Positions 45,143 to 53,556 are shown, numbered from the stretch's first letter. The stretch: 64,000 nt of DNA from JABFXC01 sp045804265 (GCA_045804265.1 JBJMNK010000034.1:1-64000); one strand, 5' to 3'. Numbers and translations are program-made. The notes: generated by a model from the sequence alone, not told the origin.

Positions 45143-45939
45143 CCAAGCAGGTCGTCGTGATCGGCTCCTACGCGCCGATGCACGCCGAGCCGAAGGTGTC
45201 GAGCCCCCAGCTCTCCCAGGCGTTAGGCGGCCACGCTCTCGCCGTGCTCGAGTCGCAGGGCGACTGGCACCAGGTGCGTGGCGACGATGGCTACAGCGGC
45301 TGGATCCACGCCGGCTACCTCGCGCCCGTCGCGCCCGACGTCGCTCCGCTCGCGCCGCATGCCCCGCTCACGACATCGCGCGCCGAACGCCTGACGTCGT
45401 TAGGCTGCATCGTCCGCAACGCCGGCGAGCGGAGGCGCGTGCTCCCGCCGGCCGCGCTGCTGCTTCCCGAGGACACCGTCGAGAGCGGACGCGCGCTCGC
45501 GGCCGATGCGTTGCGCGGCGAGTACCCATCCGACCCCGCCGCCGCAGCGCGCACGGCGACCTCGATCTTCGAAGGGACGCCCTACCTCTGGGGCGGGACG
45601 ACGCCATGGGGCGCCGATTGCTCCGGGCTCGTGCAGACCACCTTCCGCCTGCACGGCCTCGTCCTCCCGCGCGACGCCTGGCAGCAGGCCGCCGTCGGCG
45701 ACGACGCCGGGACCGACCCGCTCGCGCTCCGCGCCGGCGACCTCCTCTTCTTCTCCGACCGCGACGACCGCCGCATCACCCACGTCGGCATCGCCACCGG
45801 CGACCGGGGGATGGTCCACGCCGCGTTAGGCAGGGGCGGCTTCGCCGTCGAGCGCCTCGACGACACCGACGACCTCTACGTCGAGAAGCTCCGCGCCCGC
45901 TTCACCGGCGCGCGGCGCGTGAAGTTCGGCGGCGCCTAA
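45139..45939 (+). CDS. NlpC/P60 cell-wall hydrolase with SH3 domain
   Basis: 266 residues: an N-terminal SH3-like domain (~5-70; GWIHAGYLAP), a linker, and a C-terminal NlpC/P60 domain (~135-245) with catalytic Cys in WGADCSGLVQ, His in ITHVGIATG and LRAGDLLFF. Such enzymes cut the gamma-D-Glu-diamino acid bond in peptidoglycan peptides. No signal peptide is visible, which suggests turnover of imported muropeptides. ATG overlaps the preceding stop. The stop TAA lies in an octamer copy (GCC TAA CG). Confidence 0.9.
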   Translation: MTKQVVVIGSYAPMHAEPKVSSPQLSQALGGHALAVLESQGDWHQVRGDDGYSGWIHAGYLAPVAPDVAPLAPHAPLTTSRAERLTSLGCIVRNAGERRRVLPPAALLLPEDTVESGRALAADALRGEYPSDPAAAARTATSIFEGTPYLWGGTTPWGADCSGLVQTTFRLHGLVLPRDAWQQAAVGDDAGTDPLALRAGDLLFFSDRDDRRITHVGIATGDRGMVHAALGRGGFAVERLDDTDDLYVEKLRARFTGARRVKFGGA

Positions 45940-45952
45940 CGGTTCTGCCCCG

Positions 45953-46387
45953 TCAGCTCACCAGCGGGCCACCGGGAATCATCGGGCCGGCGGGCGGCGC
46001 GGCGGAACGGACCTGGAGCGGGACGTTCGCCATCTCGACGTTGCCGATCGTGATGATGAGCGCGAAGGTCCCAGGGCGGTCGAGCGGGAGGTCGAGCGCG
46101 GCGATGAAGGGAAGATCCATCTGCTCGATCCCCACCGGCGGCGCCTCGATGCGCAGCTCGCCATTGCTCGTCCAGATCGTCTCGCCCGACGGCGAGCGCC
46201 AGGCCAGGGTCATGACGTGAGTGCCGGCATCGCCGCGGCTGCCGACGATGCGAGCGACGAGGTGGGCGCGAGGATGCAGGGTCGGGAGCGAGCCAACCTG
46301 CACGGCGTCAAAAACGCCGAGCACGTTGAGTTTTCCTTCCTGGGAGAGATTGGCAGCATCGGCGAAAAGAGCAAAGGCAATGCGCAT
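45953..46387 (-). CDS. Conserved hypothetical protein, DUF6941-like
   Basis: 144 residues beginning MRIAFALFADAANLSQEGKL, a pattern I associate with DUF6941, with a beta-rich body (THVMTLAWRSPSGE, RPGTFALIITIG). Function unknown. It has no Shine-Dalgarno, and TAGTTT lies 5 bases before the ATG, suggesting a leaderless mRNA. Convergent with the NlpC/P60 gene. Confidence 0.72.
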   Translation of the reverse strand: MRIAFALFADAANLSQEGKLNVLGVFDAVQVGSLPTLHPRAHLVARIVGSRGDAGTHVMTLAWRSPSGETIWTSNGELRIEAPPVGIEQMDLPFIAALDLPLDRPGTFALIITIGNVEMANVPLQVRSAAPPAGPMIPGGPLVS

Positions 46388-46392
46388 GCTGG

Positions 46393-46398
46393 AAACTA
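46393..46398 (-). promoter_or_regulatory. -10 box of a leaderless promoter for the DUF6941-like gene
   Basis: TAGTTT on the minus strand, 5 bases before the ATG at 46387. Confidence 0.45.
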
Positions 46399-46403
46399 CG
46401 AGA

Positions 46404-46545
46404 AGGGACGAGGGGGGACGAGGGATGAGGAAGGCGCGGCGGCCTAAGGCCGCACGCTGACGAGGAACGTGGGACGTGGGGGAGTTGCAACGGGGGACAT
46501 GGAACGAGGAAGTGGCGCCATTGCTCCTTGTTCCGCGTTACAAGG
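46404..46545. repeat. Left arm of a long inverted repeat (family C)
   Basis: Purine-rich arm of ~140 bases whose reverse complement is found at 47300-47445. The best-matching part includes GGAACGTGGGACGTGGGGGA and GGGGGACATGGAA, about 90% identical over ~75 bases. Together the arms enclose the four-helix-bundle gene. The rest of the left interval (46546-46707) is also purine-rich, with a weaker palindrome. Confidence 0.88.
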
Positions 46546-46707
46546 GAGGAGGAAGTACGAGGGACGATGCACGGAGGAAATCAGGGACACCTCCTCGTTC
46601 CGCACTACGAGGGGCGGGTGACAAGGGAAACCCGCTGCGGCGAGAACATCGCGGCGGAACGGCGTACCGAGGACGGCGGCCGCGAATGCCGGAAACTTGG
46701 GAAAGCT

Positions 46708-47136
46708 CTACCGGCTCCCGGCGTTCCAACCAGTTCCACTCCGCTCATTCCTGATCATCGTCAGCAGCAGCCGCCGCACCGACGTTAGGCGGGCGATGCG
46801 TTCGTCGAAGATCGCGGGAAGCGCGCGCCGTGCGCTCTGGTACCAGGCTTCCGTTTCCGCCGCCGATCCCAGCGCGTACTCGTAATAGCGAATTCGATCG
46901 CGTGCCGACCGCCGGCTGTAGCCTTCGGCGATGTTCGCGCCGATCGAGCCCGCGGACCTCAAGAGCTGCGCTGCGATCTCGACCAGCAACGGCTCCTTCC
47001 GCATCGCGGACGCATCGTCCCACGCGTGCTCCGTCACCGCAACAGCGAGCCCGTATGCCGACACGCGAGCCAACCCACTTCGTTCGCCCGCCGTCTCGCC
47101 GGCCGCGACAGGCGCCCCGTCTGGCTTCGAGGTCAT
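46708..47136 (-). CDS. S23-type four-helix-bundle protein inside an inverted-repeat element
   Basis: 142 residues from an ATG at 47136. The core helices match the 23S rRNA intervening-sequence (S23) family: LLVEIAAQLLRSAGSIGANIAEGYSR, split here as the motif SAGSIGANIAEGYSRRS, then RYYEYALGSAAETEAWYQSA. S23 proteins are encoded in elements inserted in rRNA genes or elsewhere; a relative (Avd) serves diversity-generating retroelements. It is bracketed by ~140-base inverted repeats, a mobile-element-like arrangement. No reverse transcriptase is nearby. RNA binding is inferred from family. Confidence 0.8.
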   Translation of the reverse strand: MTSKPDGAPVAAGETAGERSGLARVSAYGLAVAVTEHAWDDASAMRKEPLLVEIAAQLLRSAGSIGANIAEGYSRRSARDRIRYYEYALGSAAETEAWYQSARRALPAIFDERIARLTSVRRLLLTMIRNERSGTGWNAGSR

Positions 47137-47299
47137 GCGCCATCCTAACGCGCCCGCCGTCACGACCCTCATCCAATGTTCGCGGTTACCATCCCCCGCG
47201 TTCGTCCTTCGTCCGTCCTTCCTCGTCACACGAGGCCAGCGAAACAGCGGAGCACGCACGCCACTCGCTCATTTCTCGCCCCTCGTTCCCCCCTCGTCC

Positions 47300-47445
47300 C
47301 TCGTAACGCGGACGACGGAACAAGGGCGCCATTCCCTCATTCCATGTCCCCCGTTGCTACTCCCCCACGTCCCACGTTCCTTGTCCCGCTCGTCGCGTGA
47401 GGCGACGGCGGATTCCTCATCCCTCGTCTCCCCCCTTGTCACTCG
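47300..47445. repeat. Right arm of the long inverted repeat (family C)
   Basis: Pyrimidine-rich arm complementary to 46404-46545 (CCATGTCCCCCGTTGC, TCCCCCACGTCCCACGTTCC, ATTCCTCATCCCTCGTC). A looser pyrimidine-rich tail runs to about 47480. A transcript through the whole element could fold into a ~140-bp stem. Confidence 0.88.
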
Positions 47446-47480
47446 TCGCCACCCATCACTCGTCCCTCATCGCCCTCCGC

Positions 47481-47486
47481 TATCTT
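47481..47486 (+). promoter_or_regulatory. -10 box of a leaderless promoter for the EamA transporter gene
   Basis: TATCTT followed by 7 bases and the ATG at 47494; no Shine-Dalgarno. It lies at the edge of the inverted-repeat element, so the element may bring or alter this promoter. Confidence 0.5.
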
Positions 47487-47493
47487 CAAACGA

Positions 47494-48426
47494 ATGACGA
47501 CGACGAGCATTGACCCCGGAACAGTTCCCTCCTCTTTCTCTCCTCCCCCCCCAAAGACTTTCACCGCGACTGACGCTCTGCTCCTCCTCATGGCGCTCAT
47601 CTGGGGCGTCAACTTCATCGTCGTAAAGCTCGGCACCGATCTTCTCCATCCCCTCGCCTTCAACGGCGCCCGCGTCGCCATCGCCGCCGTCGCGCTGCTC
47701 CTCGTCGTCGTTGTCTCTCGTCGCCCCTGGCCCGCCCGCCGCGACACGCTCGCGCTCCTCGCGCTCGGTGTCCTCGGCAACGGCCTGTATCAGTGGTTCT
47801 TCATCGAGGGCATCGCCCGCACCCGCGCCGGCGACGCGGCGCTCGTATTGGCCGCATCGCCCGCCCTCATGGCGATCATCGGCCGGATGCTCGGCGTCGA
47901 ACGGGTGAATGCGCGCAAGGTGCTCGGCATCGCTGCCTCGCTCGCCGGGATGGCGCTCGTCGTCTTCGGTACCGCGAGCGCCGACGACGGCGCGGCGGGC
48001 ACCACGCTCACCGGCAACATGCTCGTCCTTGCGTCGTGCCTCTGTTGGGCGACGTACACGGTGCTGCTCAAGCCCTACACCGAGCGCGTTCCCGGCGTCA
48101 CGCTCTCGGCGGTGACCATGGTCGGCGGCGCCGTACCGCTCGTCGCGGTGGCGATGCCGCACATCGCCGCGACGTCGTGGACGTCGCTCCCACCCGCGGC
48201 GTGGGGCGCGCTCTCCTACAGCGGGCTGCTCGCGCTCTTCGTCGCCTATCTCTTCTGGTACCGCGGCGTGCGCGTGCTCGGGCCGACGCGGAGCGCGATG
48301 TACGGCAACCTCCAGCCTGTCGTCGCGCTCGTCGTCGCCTGGATAGCGTTAGGCGAGCAGCCCACCATCATCCAGCTGCTCGGCGCGGCGGCCATCATGA
48401 TCGGGCTCGTGCTGACTCGCACATGA
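47494..48426 (+). CDS. EamA/DMT-family transporter
   Basis: 310 residues with ten predicted membrane helices in two EamA repeats (ALIWGVNFIVVKLG in the first; SCLCWATYTVLLKPY in the second). Members export amino acids, nucleotides or other metabolites. The C-terminus keeps the ALGEQPTIIQLLGAAAIMIG block, with Ala-Leu-Gly from an octamer copy. It opens a plus-strand operon whose next ATG overlaps the stop (ATGA). Confidence 0.92.
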   Translation: MTTTSIDPGTVPSSFSPPPPKTFTATDALLLLMALIWGVNFIVVKLGTDLLHPLAFNGARVAIAAVALLLVVVVSRRPWPARRDTLALLALGVLGNGLYQWFFIEGIARTRAGDAALVLAASPALMAIIGRMLGVERVNARKVLGIAASLAGMALVVFGTASADDGAAGTTLTGNMLVLASCLCWATYTVLLKPYTERVPGVTLSAVTMVGGAVPLVAVAMPHIAATSWTSLPPAAWGALSYSGLLALFVAYLFWYRGVRVLGPTRSAMYGNLQPVVALVVAWIALGEQPTIIQLLGAAAIMIGLVLTRT

Positions 48427-49187
48427 CACCGCCTGATGCTGCGACCATCGTCCTCTTCGACATCGACGGCACGCTGCTCTGGAGCGATGGCGCGGGACGA
48501 CGCGCGATCCAGGCCGCGCTCGTCGAGGTGTTCGGCGGGATCGGGCCGGCCGATCATCGCTTCGATGGGAAGACCGATCGGCAGATCGTGCGCGAGCTGA
48601 TGACGGTCGAGGGTCACGATCGCGACGTCATCGACGAGCGGATGGATCGCGTCCTCGATCGCTATGTCGCCGAGCTGCACTCGGCGCTGCGCGATCCCGC
48701 CCATCCGCCGCAGCGGTTGCCCGGCGTCGCCGAGCTGCTCGACGCGCTCGAGGCGCGCAGCGACGTCGTGCTCGGGCTGCTCACCGGCAACGTCGCACCC
48801 GGCGCTGACGCGAAGCTGCGCGCGGTCGGGATCGACCCGACGCGCTTCCGCGTCAGCGCGTTCGGCTCGGATCACGAGCATCGTCCCGAGCTCCCGGCGA
48901 TCGCGCGCGCGCGCGCCGAGTCGCTGCTCGGCTATCCGGTCGGCGGCGAGCGGTTCGTCGTCGTCGGTGACACGCCGGCCGACATGACCTGTGGCCGCGG
49001 GATCGGCGCGCGCGCGATCGGCGTCGCGACTGGCCGCTACGCGGTGCGCGAGCTACTGTCGCACGGTGCCGATGCCGCATTCCCCGACCTCACCGACACC
49101 AGCGCCGTCGTCGCCGCAATCGTTGCCGCGTCGAGCGCTGCATCGCGCGGTGCGTCGCGCAATCGCGCCCCGGTGAGCGAGCGGTGA
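48423..49187 (+). CDS. HAD-family phosphatase, phosphoglycolate phosphatase-like
   Basis: 254 residues with complete HAD motifs: I LFDIDGTLL, II GLLTGN, a Lys/His region, and IV VVVGDTPADMTCG. The four-helix cap (DRQIVRELM, DERMDRVLDRYVAEL) fits phosphoglycolate phosphatase-like enzymes. Unlike the HAD-like protein at 3965, the catalytic aspartates are intact. The GTG of the next gene overlaps its stop. Confidence 0.9.
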   Translation: MTPPDAATIVLFDIDGTLLWSDGAGRRAIQAALVEVFGGIGPADHRFDGKTDRQIVRELMTVEGHDRDVIDERMDRVLDRYVAELHSALRDPAHPPQRLPGVAELLDALEARSDVVLGLLTGNVAPGADAKLRAVGIDPTRFRVSAFGSDHEHRPELPAIARARAESLLGYPVGGERFVVVGDTPADMTCGRGIGARAIGVATGRYAVRELLSHGADAAFPDLTDTSAVVAAIVAASSAASRGASRNRAPVSER

Positions 49188-49759
49188 CCGAGACCGAGCT
49201 GAAGGCGGTGGTGGACGACCTCGCGATGCGGCGCAAGCGCGTCGAGGAGGCGGGCGGTGTTCTCGAGAAGGAGGGTTACCTCCAGGACCGTCGCTGGGAC
49301 ACCGAGCGCGAGACGATCGGCGCGCGCGACCACGTCATCCGCATCCGCGTCTTCAACGGGCTCCCGCGCGGCGAGGCCTCGCTCGAGTGGAAGGGACCGA
49401 CGCGCTCCAATCAGGGCTACAAGGTGCGCGAGGAGATCGGCACGACCATCGGCGACGCCGAGGCGCTGAGCGAGATGTTCGAGCGACTCGGCATGCAGAT
49501 CACGCGCACCATCGACCGCGAGATCGCGCAGTTCAGGCTCGACGGCGCGACGATCCGCTTCGAGAGCTACCCGCGCATGGACGTCCTCGTCGAGGTCGAG
49601 GGGACGCCGAAGCAGATCGAGCGGGCGATCGCGGCAATCGGCATCCCGCGCGACGAATATCGCGCCGATGCGCTCACCGACTTCATGGCACGCTATGAAA
49701 GCCGCACCGGCAAGCGCGCGATCGTCTGCGCGGCCGATCTCGACGAGGCCGAGTGGTGA
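49184..49759 (+). CDS. CYTH-domain protein (class IV adenylate cyclase/thiamine triphosphatase-like)
   Basis: 191 residues with the CYTH signature ExExK at the N-terminus (TETELKAVV) and matching acidic/basic pairs along a tunnel fold (RIRVFN, ASLEWKGP, EVEGTPKQIERAI). CYTH enzymes act on triphosphate compounds: adenylate cyclase class IV, thiamine triphosphatase or inorganic triphosphatase. The exact reaction cannot be told from sequence. Operon member with 4-base overlaps on both sides. Confidence 0.88.
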   Translation: MTETELKAVVDDLAMRRKRVEEAGGVLEKEGYLQDRRWDTERETIGARDHVIRIRVFNGLPRGEASLEWKGPTRSNQGYKVREEIGTTIGDAEALSEMFERLGMQITRTIDREIAQFRLDGATIRFESYPRMDVLVEVEGTPKQIERAIAAIGIPRDEYRADALTDFMARYESRTGKRAIVCAADLDEAEW

Positions 49760-50538
49760 GCGCGTCGCGTCGTGGGGCCATCGAGGGAAGCTACCCCGTC
49801 TCCGCCGCCGGGAGCTGGCGCGGCGAGGCGGTATCGGGCGACGTCGTCCTCATGCTCGACGCGGACAGCGTCTCGATCACCTCGCCTGACGGCGACCGCC
49901 GCATCTCCCTGCCGTTAGGCACGCTCGACGGCACGCGCTTCCAGTCCGGCGCTCTCACCCTCGTCTTCGCCGATGGCACCATCGTCCTCGCCGGGGAAGG
50001 GCGGTTGGCCGCGGCCGGCCGCGACATCGTCGCCCGGGCCTGTGCGCCGGGCGAGCTCACGCTCGCCCTCCGATCGTTAGGCTCGCACCGCCGCGGCGGT
50101 GCCGACGAGCTGCAGCGTCGCTGGTTCGAGCCGCTCCTCTCGGCGCGGCGCCGCCTCGACCGCGCCGGCGATCCCGACGCGCAGCTCGCCGCGCTCGACG
50201 CCCGCGCTCTGCTCGGCGCCTATCGCGAGCTCGCCCATCGCATCGCCGAGAATTCGGCGGGGCAGGCGCCGTCGGACCGCCGCGCGCTCGAGGCGCAGAT
50301 CGACGAAGCGCTCGCGCCGCTGGTGGCCGCGCTCGACGCGCTCGACGTGGCGGCGCGATCGCTGCGCGAGGCCGGCAGCGAGTCGATGATCGCGCGCTGG
50401 CGCGAGTGGTCGGCGCAGGCGCGCGCCGTCTACACCGCCGGCGACCGCTGCTGGCCCGACGTCAGGCACCTCGTCGCGGGCTGGCATCCCGGGCCGCGGC
50501 CGAGTCTCTGGCGGCGCATGCTCGGACGGGCGCGATGA
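49756..50538 (+). CDS. Protein of unknown function
   Basis: About 260 residues. The N-terminal half (~1-110) is beta-rich with short strands around SGDVVLMLDADSVSI; the C-terminal half is alpha-helical and Ala/Arg-rich (DAQLAALDARALLGAYRELA) and may form a helical bundle. No family recognised. It lies between the CYTH gene (GTGA overlap) and acpS (ATGA overlap), so it is co-expressed with them. The GTG three bases upstream is an alternative start. Two octamer copies. Confidence 0.7.
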   Translation: MSASRRGAIEGSYPVSAAGSWRGEAVSGDVVLMLDADSVSITSPDGDRRISLPLGTLDGTRFQSGALTLVFADGTIVLAGEGRLAAAGRDIVARACAPGELTLALRSLGSHRRGGADELQRRWFEPLLSARRRLDRAGDPDAQLAALDARALLGAYRELAHRIAENSAGQAPSDRRALEAQIDEALAPLVAALDALDVAARSLREAGSESMIARWREWSAQARAVYTAGDRCWPDVRHLVAGWHPGPRPSLWRRMLGRAR

Positions 50539-50915
50539 TACTCGGCGTCGGCATCGACCTCGTGGACGTGGCGCGGGCGCGGAAGCTCATCGCCGGCAAG
50601 GGGGAGCGCGCGCTCGCGCGGCTCTGCACCGCCGGCGAGGCGGCATATGTCCGGGCGCATCCGTCAGGTGCGCCCTCCTTCGCGGCGCGACTTGCCGCCA
50701 AGGAGGCGGCGTTCAAGGCGCTGGCCGGGAGCGACGAGGCACGCGCGATCGGCTGGCGCGACATCGAGGTCGAGCGTGCCTCTGATGGCCGCCCCTCGCT
50801 CCGCTTCCACGGGCTGGCGCAGTCGCGCGCCGAAACGTTAGGCGTGAAGCGCGTGCACGTCACCCTCACCCACACCGACACCACCGCCGGCGCGGTCGTG
50901 GTCCTCGAGGGCTGA
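50535..50915 (+). CDS. acpS: Holo-[acyl-carrier-protein] synthase
   Basis: 126 residues with the AcpS signatures GVGIDLVDVAR (Mg-binding Asp8) and AAKEAAFKAL (Glu58 region), plus the C-terminal HVTLTHTDTTAGAVVVLE. It transfers 4'-phosphopantetheine from CoA to a serine on acyl carrier protein, activating fatty-acid synthesis. Last gene of the operon starting at 47494. The normal length for the family. One octamer copy near the end. Confidence 0.93.
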   Translation: MILGVGIDLVDVARARKLIAGKGERALARLCTAGEAAYVRAHPSGAPSFAARLAAKEAAFKALAGSDEARAIGWRDIEVERASDGRPSLRFHGLAQSRAETLGVKRVHVTLTHTDTTAGAVVVLEG

Positions 50916-50941
50916 ACAGGCGCCGCGCGCCGGCGCGGCCG

Positions 50942-52420
50942 CTACTTCTTCGCCGCCGCCTTCACCGTCGGCTGCGCCGATGCTTCCTTCACCAGCTGGT
51001 AGGTGTACTCGATCCCGTCGTAGAACGCGCGCGTCATGATGCGCTCGTCGCGGCCGTGGGCGCGCATGTCGTCCACGTCGAGGAAGACGCCGCTCACGCC
51101 GTAAGTCGGGATCCCGGCCGCGCGCAGGTAAGCGCCGTCGGTCGCTCCCGTCTCGAGCGTCGGCACGACGATCACGCCCGGCCAGAGGCGCGCCGTCACC
51201 CGCTCGATCGGGCCCATCACCGTCGGTGTCAGCGGCGACGGCGAGGCGAGCTGCGCGTTCTCCACCGGCGTCACGTGCACCGAGTCATCGCCGATCGCCC
51301 GCACCAGCGCCGCGCGCGTTGCCGCCGGCGTCTCGCCGGGCATGATCCGGCAATTCACCGTCGCCTTCGCCGCCTGCGGCAGCGCGTTAGGCGCGTGGCC
51401 ACCGCTCAGCATCGTCGGCACGCAGGTGGTACGCAGCTGCGCGTTGTAGAACGGAGACCGCGATAGCCGCGTCGCGGCCGCCGAGTCGCGCTCGTTGGCG
51501 GCGACGGCGCGCATGTCGCGCGCGGTGGCCGTGTCCTCGACCGCGGCGTAGCGCGTGAGGAATCCGCGCGTCGTCTCGGTGAGGTGCACCGGGAACGCGT
51601 AGTGCCCGACCGCGACCAGCGCCGCGGCGAGCCTGACGATCGCGTTGTCCGGCGTCGGCTGCGAGCTGTGCCCGCCGGGATTGGTCACCTCTAGGGTGAA
51701 CGACTGGTACAGCTTCTCGCTCGTCTGCACCGGGCGCAGCAGCCGCTTCCCGTTGACGATCTGCGGATCGCCGCCGTCGACGTTGAGCGAGAGCTCGGCG
51801 TCGATCAGTGGGCGCTGGTTGGTGAGCAGCCAGTCCATGCCATTGTACCCGCCGCCACCTTCCTCGCCGGCGGTCAGCGCCAGGATCAGCGTTCGCTTCG
51901 GCACGATCCCCTCGGCCTTCATCCGCAGCAGCGCGACGATCAGCGTCGCCGCGCCATCCTTGATGTCGCTCGTCCCGCGGCCATAGAAGAACCCATCGCG
52001 CTCCGTGAGCGTGTACGGATCCATCGACCAGTCGGAGCGCAGTGCCTCGACCACGTCGAGGTGCGCGATGAGCAGGATCGGTTTCATCGTCTTCGACGAG
52101 CCGTTCATCCGCACGACGACGTTCGAGTCCTTGTCGCCGGCCGGCCCGATCACGCGCACGTCCGCCGCGGGAAAGCCCGCGGCGAGGAACCGGTTCGCCA
52201 CCGCGTGCGCGGCCGGTGTGGTGCTTCCCTCCTTCCACGACGTCTTCGTCTCGACCAGCTCCTGCAGCACGTCGCGCCCGAGCTGCCCCCAGCGCGTCAG
52301 CATCGGCCCGCCGCCGTGCGCGGCCGGTGCCGCCTGCGCGGTGAGGCCTAACGGCGTGACGGCGAGGACGCCGAGGAGTCGGGCGAGGATGAGGCGGCCG
52401 GCGGATGACGATCCGTTCAT
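50942..52420 (-). CDS. Secreted M20-family metallopeptidase
   Basis: 492 residues from an ATG at 52420: signal peptide (~1-30, ending TAQAAPA), then an M20 fold with zinc-binding motifs LLIAHLDVVEA, YGRGTSDIKDGAA and ALTAGEEGGG, and the lid/dimerisation domain between them (TNPGGHSSQPTPDNAI). It resembles carboxypeptidase/aminoacylase enzymes (Gly-X carboxypeptidase group) acting in the periplasm or outside. The open frame extends 10 codons further to a TTG, but the signal peptide fits 52420. Confidence 0.9.
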   Translation of the reverse strand: MNGSSSAGRLILARLLGVLAVTPLGLTAQAAPAAHGGGPMLTRWGQLGRDVLQELVETKTSWKEGSTTPAAHAVANRFLAAGFPAADVRVIGPAGDKDSNVVVRMNGSSKTMKPILLIAHLDVVEALRSDWSMDPYTLTERDGFFYGRGTSDIKDGAATLIVALLRMKAEGIVPKRTLILALTAGEEGGGGYNGMDWLLTNQRPLIDAELSLNVDGGDPQIVNGKRLLRPVQTSEKLYQSFTLEVTNPGGHSSQPTPDNAIVRLAAALVAVGHYAFPVHLTETTRGFLTRYAAVEDTATARDMRAVAANERDSAAATRLSRSPFYNAQLRTTCVPTMLSGGHAPNALPQAAKATVNCRIMPGETPAATRAALVRAIGDDSVHVTPVENAQLASPSPLTPTVMGPIERVTARLWPGVIVVPTLETGATDGAYLRAAGIPTYGVSGVFLDVDDMRAHGRDERIMTRAFYDGIEYTYQLVKEASAQPTVKAAAKK

Positions 52421-52488
52421 GCGAGTGGTTGAGGAAGGGCGAAAGTGCAACCGGCGAAGATCACCCGAGCCACGGAGGCGCCGAGGGT

Positions 52489-52700
52489 CGAAACAACGGC
52501 AACGGCAAAGCGAGAGCTTTCACAGGAGGCACAGAGGGCACAGAGGGGTGAATCGACAGCAACGGCAAGCCCAAATGCTTTTTACAAGAGGCACAGAGGG
52601 TGGAATCGAAAGCAACGGCAACTGCAAAGGCTTTACACAGGAGGCACAGAGGGCACAGAGGTTTGTTACAAAACCGCTCTGTGCCCTCTGTGCCTCCTGT
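52489..52700. repeat. Tandem GGCACAGAGGGCACAGAGG repeats with inverted copy (family D)
   Basis: Three imperfect direct units of ~52-61 bases (52489-52548, 52549-52600, 52601-52661), each with an AGCAACGGCAA-type start and an AGGAGGCACAGAGG-type end. A perfect 24-base inverted copy follows (52637-52660 pairs with 52677-52700). The core resembles a repeat seen between genes in many unrelated bacteria. It fills the gap between the convergent... and divergent minus-strand genes at 52420 and 52774; after it, 52701-52773 has short GCAGTTACA repeats. Confidence 0.88.
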
Positions 52701-52773
52701 AATCAACACCGCAGGTACAAGAGCCGCAGTTACAACCGTCGCAGTTACAGCCCGCAGCTCTCTCTCCCCACCG

Positions 52774-53310
52774 TCACACCACGAAGCGCTCGACCGTCCC
52801 GCTCAACGTCTCGCCGTTCATCGTCACGTAGAGCTGCCCATCGGTGAGCGAGATCGCCAGCTTCACCCGGCGGTCGAGGTTCGCCGCCATCCCGGCCAGC
52901 AGCTCGCGGTCGACCGCGTAGAGCTCGAGTGTGTCGGCCTTGTGGATGCGCTCACCGCCTAACGCCTGGCGGAGCAGCCGCGGGTCCTTGTGGGTGTACA
53001 CCGCCACCCGCGGCGACGCCTTGCTCGCCTTGTGCAGGCGAGCGGCGTCGGGGGAGCCGATCTCGATCCATGCCATGAGCGCACCGGTGAGGTCGCGCAC
53101 CGCGATCGTCGGCTCGTCCGGGTCGGCGAGCCCGCGCGAGAACGCGATCCCTTCCGCGTACTCGAGGCAGTACGCGAGCACCCGCGTCAGCAGGTACTCG
53201 TCCGTCTCCGACGGATGCTGCGCGACCTTCAGCGCGAACGATTCGTAGACGTTGCGATCGACGTTGGAGAGCTCGACGTCGAAGTTGTAGATCGTCGCGG
53301 TGAGTGCCAT
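52774..53310 (-). CDS. yaeQ: YaeQ family protein
   Basis: 178 residues matching YaeQ across its length: MALTATIYNFDVELSNVDRN, LAYCLEYAEGIAFSRGLADPDEP, WIEIGSPDA. The fold is of the PD-(D/E)xK nuclease type by family knowledge, but a nuclease function is not established; YaeQ has been linked to compensation for loss of RfaH. Not obviously in an operon. Confidence 0.9.
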   Translation of the reverse strand: MALTATIYNFDVELSNVDRNVYESFALKVAQHPSETDEYLLTRVLAYCLEYAEGIAFSRGLADPDEPTIAVRDLTGALMAWIEIGSPDAARLHKASKASPRVAVYTHKDPRLLRQALGGERIHKADTLELYAVDRELLAGMAANLDRRVKLAISLTDGQLYVTMNGETLSGTVERFVV

Positions 53311-53337
53311 GGCGTCGGGCAGAGGGAGGCGGCGCTC

Positions 53338-53556
53338 TTACTGCGCTGCGTCGTCCTCTGCCTCGTCTTCATCCTCGTTCGTGCCGGGCTGCGGTCCGAG
53401 GACGATTCCCTCGAGATCTGGATCCACGCCGGGGGTCCCGTTCTCGGCGTTCTCCTTCTTGCGCTGAAGACGTTCCTCGCGCTTCGCGTCCTTCTTTGCC
53501 TTGCGGTCGATCTCCTTCCGCCGCTTCTCGAAATCGTAGTTGGGTTTTCTCGCCAG
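53338..53556 (-). CDS. Small charged protein with a possible CTG start
   Basis: About 72 residues, very rich in Lys/Arg/Glu (ARKPNYDFEKRRKEID, KREERLQRKKEN) followed by an acidic tail (EDEDEAEDD). Similar short basic/acidic proteins are widespread and of unknown function. Relatives start with Met at this point, but here the codon is CTG (53554-53556), with GGAG 10 bases upstream; no ATG, GTG or TTG fits nearby. TATCTT at 53633-53638 may be its promoter. Confidence 0.6.
   Translation of the reverse strand: MARKPNYDFEKRRKEIDRKAKKDAKREERLQRKKENAENGTPGVDPDLEGIVLGPQPGTNEDEDEAEDDAAQ

Noticed and set aside
45024..46220. A 398-codon plus-strand frame across the NlpC/P60 gene
   Set aside because: It is an Arg-rich shadow of the P1 peptidase and NlpC/P60 genes, which have clear catalytic motifs.
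52489..52700. A CRISPR array
   Set aside because: Only three irregular units of unequal length without unique spacers, and no cas gene.
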